DNA of 64,000 nt from Rhizobium sp. Leaf371 (GTDB lineage Bacteria > Pseudomonadota > Alphaproteobacteria > Rhizobiales > Rhizobiaceae). A program made the translations under genes and the position numbers. The notes below the pieces were generated by a model. The model worked only from the letters and a program-made list of their open reading frames with translations, made no database searches and was not told the DNA's origin. The DNA lies in assembly GCF_001424045.1 (NCBI RefSeq), contig NZ_LMQB01000001.1, forward strand, positions 470,083-534,082, in the 5' to 3' direction. Of the stretch, positions 60,044 to 64,000 are shown in pieces. The number at the start of each line of letters is the position of its first letter. Within the stretch, counting starts at the first letter, position 1.

Positions 60044-60991
60044 CTAGTCTGGCGCACCCCGCGAGCGCTCGACGACGCTGCGACACCAGGCAGAAAACGC
60101 CTGTACAGCGCGCGCCCGGACCGTGTCGTTCAGAGTGTCGTGGCGTGCGCCCGGATAGATCGTTGCGGTTACCTGCCGCAGGCCCGCTTTCTTCATCCGG
60201 GTTTGCAGCCACGATACGGCTTTTCCATTCTCGGTCGCCGGATCCTCTCCGCCGCCGACAAGGTTGACCGGCATGTCCGGCGGAAGCCGACGGAGACGAT
60301 CCAGCGCCGCACCGGCGTAGCTCAGACGAAACAGTTGGATCCAGAGCGAAACCGTGACGTCGAATCCGCAAAGGGGATCGGCAACATACCGATCGACCTC
60401 TGTCGGGTCGTGGGACAGCCAGTCGAAATCGGTTCTCCGCTCAGCGATCGAGCGCGCCCACGCACCGAAGGTGAGGCGGGCCAGTATCGGGCTCGGCACA
60501 TCCGAGCCTTTCAACATCCGCTCGACCGCAAGAACGCCCTGCCCGAACCGACCGGCGAGGCCCGGATGAAAATTCGCATTCCACACGGCAAGACCGTCAT
60601 AGAGCCCCGGATCTCTTTCCGCGGCATTCAGCGCGACCAACCCGCCCATGGAATGGCCGAAAAGGATGATCGGCAAACCGGGATGATCCGACGCGGCCCG
60701 GTTCCGGACCGCCGCCACATCCTCCAGCACGGCATCGAGACCTCCATCGGGCGCAAATCTCCCCTGAAGATGCGCCGCACTGCGCGTCGCACCATGTCCC
60801 CTGTGATCGTGGACATAGACGGCGAACCCCTGTGCCGCCATCGACACGGCGAAGTTTAGATAGCGCCGCCCATGCTCTGCCACGCCATGATTGACCAGAA
60901 GCAAACCGCGCACCGGTGTCGTTGCCGGCATGTGATAGATCGCGAGATCCGCACCGGACGGGCTGGCCAGCCGCCTCTCCTCGAATGTCAC
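60044..60991 (-). CDS. Alpha/beta hydrolase (lysophospholipase/monoacylglycerol-lipase type)
   Basis: A 315-residue serine hydrolase starting at GTG 60991. The lid-proximal start LLVNHGVAEHGRRYLNFAVSMAAQGFAVYVHDHRGHGATR is diagnostic of PldB-type enzymes. Nucleophile elbow GHSMGGLV, acid in GGGEDPATENG, His in YPGARHDTLND. Length and order fit monoacylglycerol lipase/lysophospholipase. No signal peptide. Confidence 0.9.
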   Translation of the reverse strand: MTFEERRLASPSGADLAIYHMPATTPVRGLLLVNHGVAEHGRRYLNFAVSMAAQGFAVYVHDHRGHGATRSAAHLQGRFAPDGGLDAVLEDVAAVRNRAASDHPGLPIILFGHSMGGLVALNAAERDPGLYDGLAVWNANFHPGLAGRFGQGVLAVERMLKGSDVPSPILARLTFGAWARSIAERRTDFDWLSHDPTEVDRYVADPLCGFDVTVSLWIQLFRLSYAGAALDRLRRLPPDMPVNLVGGGEDPATENGKAVSWLQTRMKKAGLRQVTATIYPGARHDTLNDTVRARAVQAFSAWCRSVVERSRGAPD

Positions 60992-61151
60992 GATCGTCTC
61001 CTCCAGAAGCCATTCCCGCCGCCACTATCCGGGCACAGAACGGAGATGTCAATATGAGCATTCCCTAAAAAATTATGAGCTGTGCACAATTCGTTCTTGC
61101 ATTTATCCTGTTTTAGTCCTTCATTGATCTTGTTTTGTTCTGGAGGTCGAA

Positions 61152-62192
61152 ATGATATCTTTGAGTGTCTGGAGTGCATTTTCCGCGCCGATGCGACTGT
61201 GGCGTTTCCACCGAAACCTGCGTTTCCTCGGGCTATCCTTCTGCGTTTGCCTTGCGTTGGCGTTGGCGTTGCCGGTGGCGGGCTTAGCGGGTGACGTCTA
61301 CGCCGGTGAGGTGACGGCTCCAGCGGCTTCAACGGTACAGAGAGCGCCTCAAGCACTCGCTGCGCCCACGTCCTCCAATCCCGCGGCGTCCTCCAATCCG
61401 CCGACGCCCGCCGATCGCTCTGACCTGACGAGGAGCGAGGATCGCAAGCCCGCGGCAGGACGAACCGGCTCTGTCCTCGGGCTTAGCTGGTTGCCGGCTT
61501 TCTGCGAGACGAAAGCCAAACGCCCGGAATGCTTGGGGCAGACGTCGGAGCGTGCCGATGCACGCGCTTTGACGCTCGTCGGCCTCTGGCCGGTTCGCAA
61601 CAGCTTCTGCAAAGTCTCCGAGGCTCTGCAGGCTCAGGATCGCAAGCGCGATTGGCTGGCGCTGCCTGCGGTGCCGCTTCCGACAGAGCTTGCCGCGAAG
61701 CTTGCTGTCGCCATGCCCGGGGTCGCCTCGGGCCTCGACCGACACATGTGGTTGCGAAGCGGCAGCTGCCAGACCCTCGAGCCTGACGCGTACTTCTCTC
61801 TTCAGGTCCGCCTGCTCGAGGCCGTCAACCGTTCGGCCGTCGGCGCCTTGTTTCGCAGCAAAATCGGTCTGGACGTCACCGAAGCCGAGGTGAGGGCAGC
61901 CTTCGATACGGATTTTGCGGCGGGTGCCGGGGAGCGCGTTCGTCTTCAGTGCCGAAAGGTCGGCGATCGGACGCTTGTGACGGGACTGACGATCGGGCTC
62001 TCCGCAACGATGGACGAAGCATCGGATCTTGCGACGTCGATGCTTGGGGCGGCACCCATCCGCTCGCGCTGCAGTTCCGGTCTGGTCGATGCCGCCGGAT
62101 CGTCACGGCAACTTCGGTCTCGAAACGAGGCGGTGGTCGGGACGGTGGGAACCGGAGCAAGCCGGGCCGGCGCTGCGATCGAGCTTCGTTAG
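61152..62192 (+). CDS. Exported RNase T2 homologue lacking catalytic residues
   Basis: A 346-residue protein. The N-terminus has a hydrophobic signal (LGLSFCVCLALALALPVAGLAG), followed by an Ala/Pro/Ser-rich linker. The RNase T2 fold is recognisable: VLGLSWLPAFCETKAKRPECLGQ, ALTLVGLWPVRN, SGLDRHMWLRSGSC, and LEPDAYFSLQVRLLEAVN with GERVRLQC. However, the first active-site box LTLHGLWP has Val143 in place of His. In the second box, which should be HEWxKHG, Glu is Met199, Lys is Arg202 and His is Ser203, although His198 and Trp200 remain. The enzyme is therefore predicted to be catalytically dead, or to have changed function. Disulfide cysteines are kept. Ribosome site GGAGG. Confidence 0.85.
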   Translation: MISLSVWSAFSAPMRLWRFHRNLRFLGLSFCVCLALALALPVAGLAGDVYAGEVTAPAASTVQRAPQALAAPTSSNPAASSNPPTPADRSDLTRSEDRKPAAGRTGSVLGLSWLPAFCETKAKRPECLGQTSERADARALTLVGLWPVRNSFCKVSEALQAQDRKRDWLALPAVPLPTELAAKLAVAMPGVASGLDRHMWLRSGSCQTLEPDAYFSLQVRLLEAVNRSAVGALFRSKIGLDVTEAEVRAAFDTDFAAGAGERVRLQCRKVGDRTLVTGLTIGLSATMDEASDLATSMLGAAPIRSRCSSGLVDAAGSSRQLRSRNEAVVGTVGTGASRAGAAIELR

Positions 62193-62344
62193 CCGCCGCG
62201 TCGTTGGGTGCCGTAGGCTGTCCTCTGGCCTGCGCGCTTCAATTCCGCATCGGGGTGGAAATGAGGGCGGGCGTCATTGCTCCCCCGGCGCAATTCGCCT
62301 ACATAGCGGGCCAAATTCCATTTCCCGCGGAGCATTGATCGAGC

Positions 62345-63994
<1,650 letters not shown>

Positions 63995-64000
63995 GCGTCG

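Overview
The window looks like a chromosomal stretch from a high-GC alphaproteobacterium, most likely a member of the Rhizobiaceae. This rests on gene content: dctA/dctB/dctD with a sigma-54 promoter, a TGA-N9-TCA iron-responsive operator of the RirA type, small DUF1127, DUF982 and DUF4112 proteins, an FMN-riboswitch-controlled RibH2-type lumazine synthase, a GH144-like enzyme of the kind that acts on beta-1,2-glucans, and a palindromic repeat of rhizobial type. Genus cannot be fixed from sequence alone. No tRNA, rRNA, CRISPR array, insertion sequence or prophage was recognised; codon and base use look uniform.

Layout, left to right. 0-1.1 kb: 5' part of a DNA methyltransferase of restriction-modification type, running off the edge. 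1.4-4.5 kb: an aldehyde dehydrogenase, a TauE/SafE exporter and a DedA membrane protein. 4.6-6.7 kb: an ECF sigma factor, its RskA-like anti-sigma factor and a secreted fasciclin protein. 7-12 kb: a DUF1127 peptide and the C4-dicarboxylate transport/regulation locus dctA<->dctBD. 12.3-17 kb: a GGDEF/EAL membrane protein and a soluble PAS-PAS chemoreceptor. 17-23 kb: small proteins, a TadG-like vWA protein, a DEAD-box helicase, a molybdopterin oxidoreductase. 23-29 kb: a GntR/FCD regulator divergent from a polyamine-type ABC importer operon ending in an Asp/Glu/hydantoin racemase. 29-36.4 kb: flavin oxidoreductase, DUF1194 vWA protein, GH144-like enzyme, cobalamin-riboswitch-controlled cbtB/cbtA, stress-type ferritin-like protein. 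36.4-40.7 kb: iron-siderophore operon (TonB receptor, FhuF, binding protein) behind an iron operator. 40.7-42.6 kb: exported MsrA and riboswitch-controlled ribH. 42.7-54.5 kb: a second polyamine/iron-type ABC importer, an RpiR regulator, and a set on the other strand that looks like a gamma-glutamylation pathway (N-formylglutamate amidohydrolase-like protein, APC permease, glutamine-synthetase-like enzyme, aldehyde dehydrogenase, iron alcohol dehydrogenase). 54.7-64 kb: an orphan ParA, a PuuB-like flavin oxidoreductase, an L,D-transpeptidase, a sugar epimerase-like protein, a TIGR01244 phosphatase-like protein, an alpha/beta hydrolase, a secreted RNase T2 homologue lacking catalytic residues, and EttA.

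Two themes run through the window. One is uptake and breakdown of organic acids and small nitrogen compounds under layered control (sigma-54, GntR/FCD, RpiR). The other is metal and cofactor homeostasis under RNA or iron control (cobalamin riboswitch, FMN riboswitch, iron operator). The observations most worth following are the sigma-54-like promoter before the polyamine/hydantoin operon, the amino-alcohol gamma-glutamylation cluster, the catalytically degenerate RNase T2, and the sigma/anti-sigma/fasciclin module.
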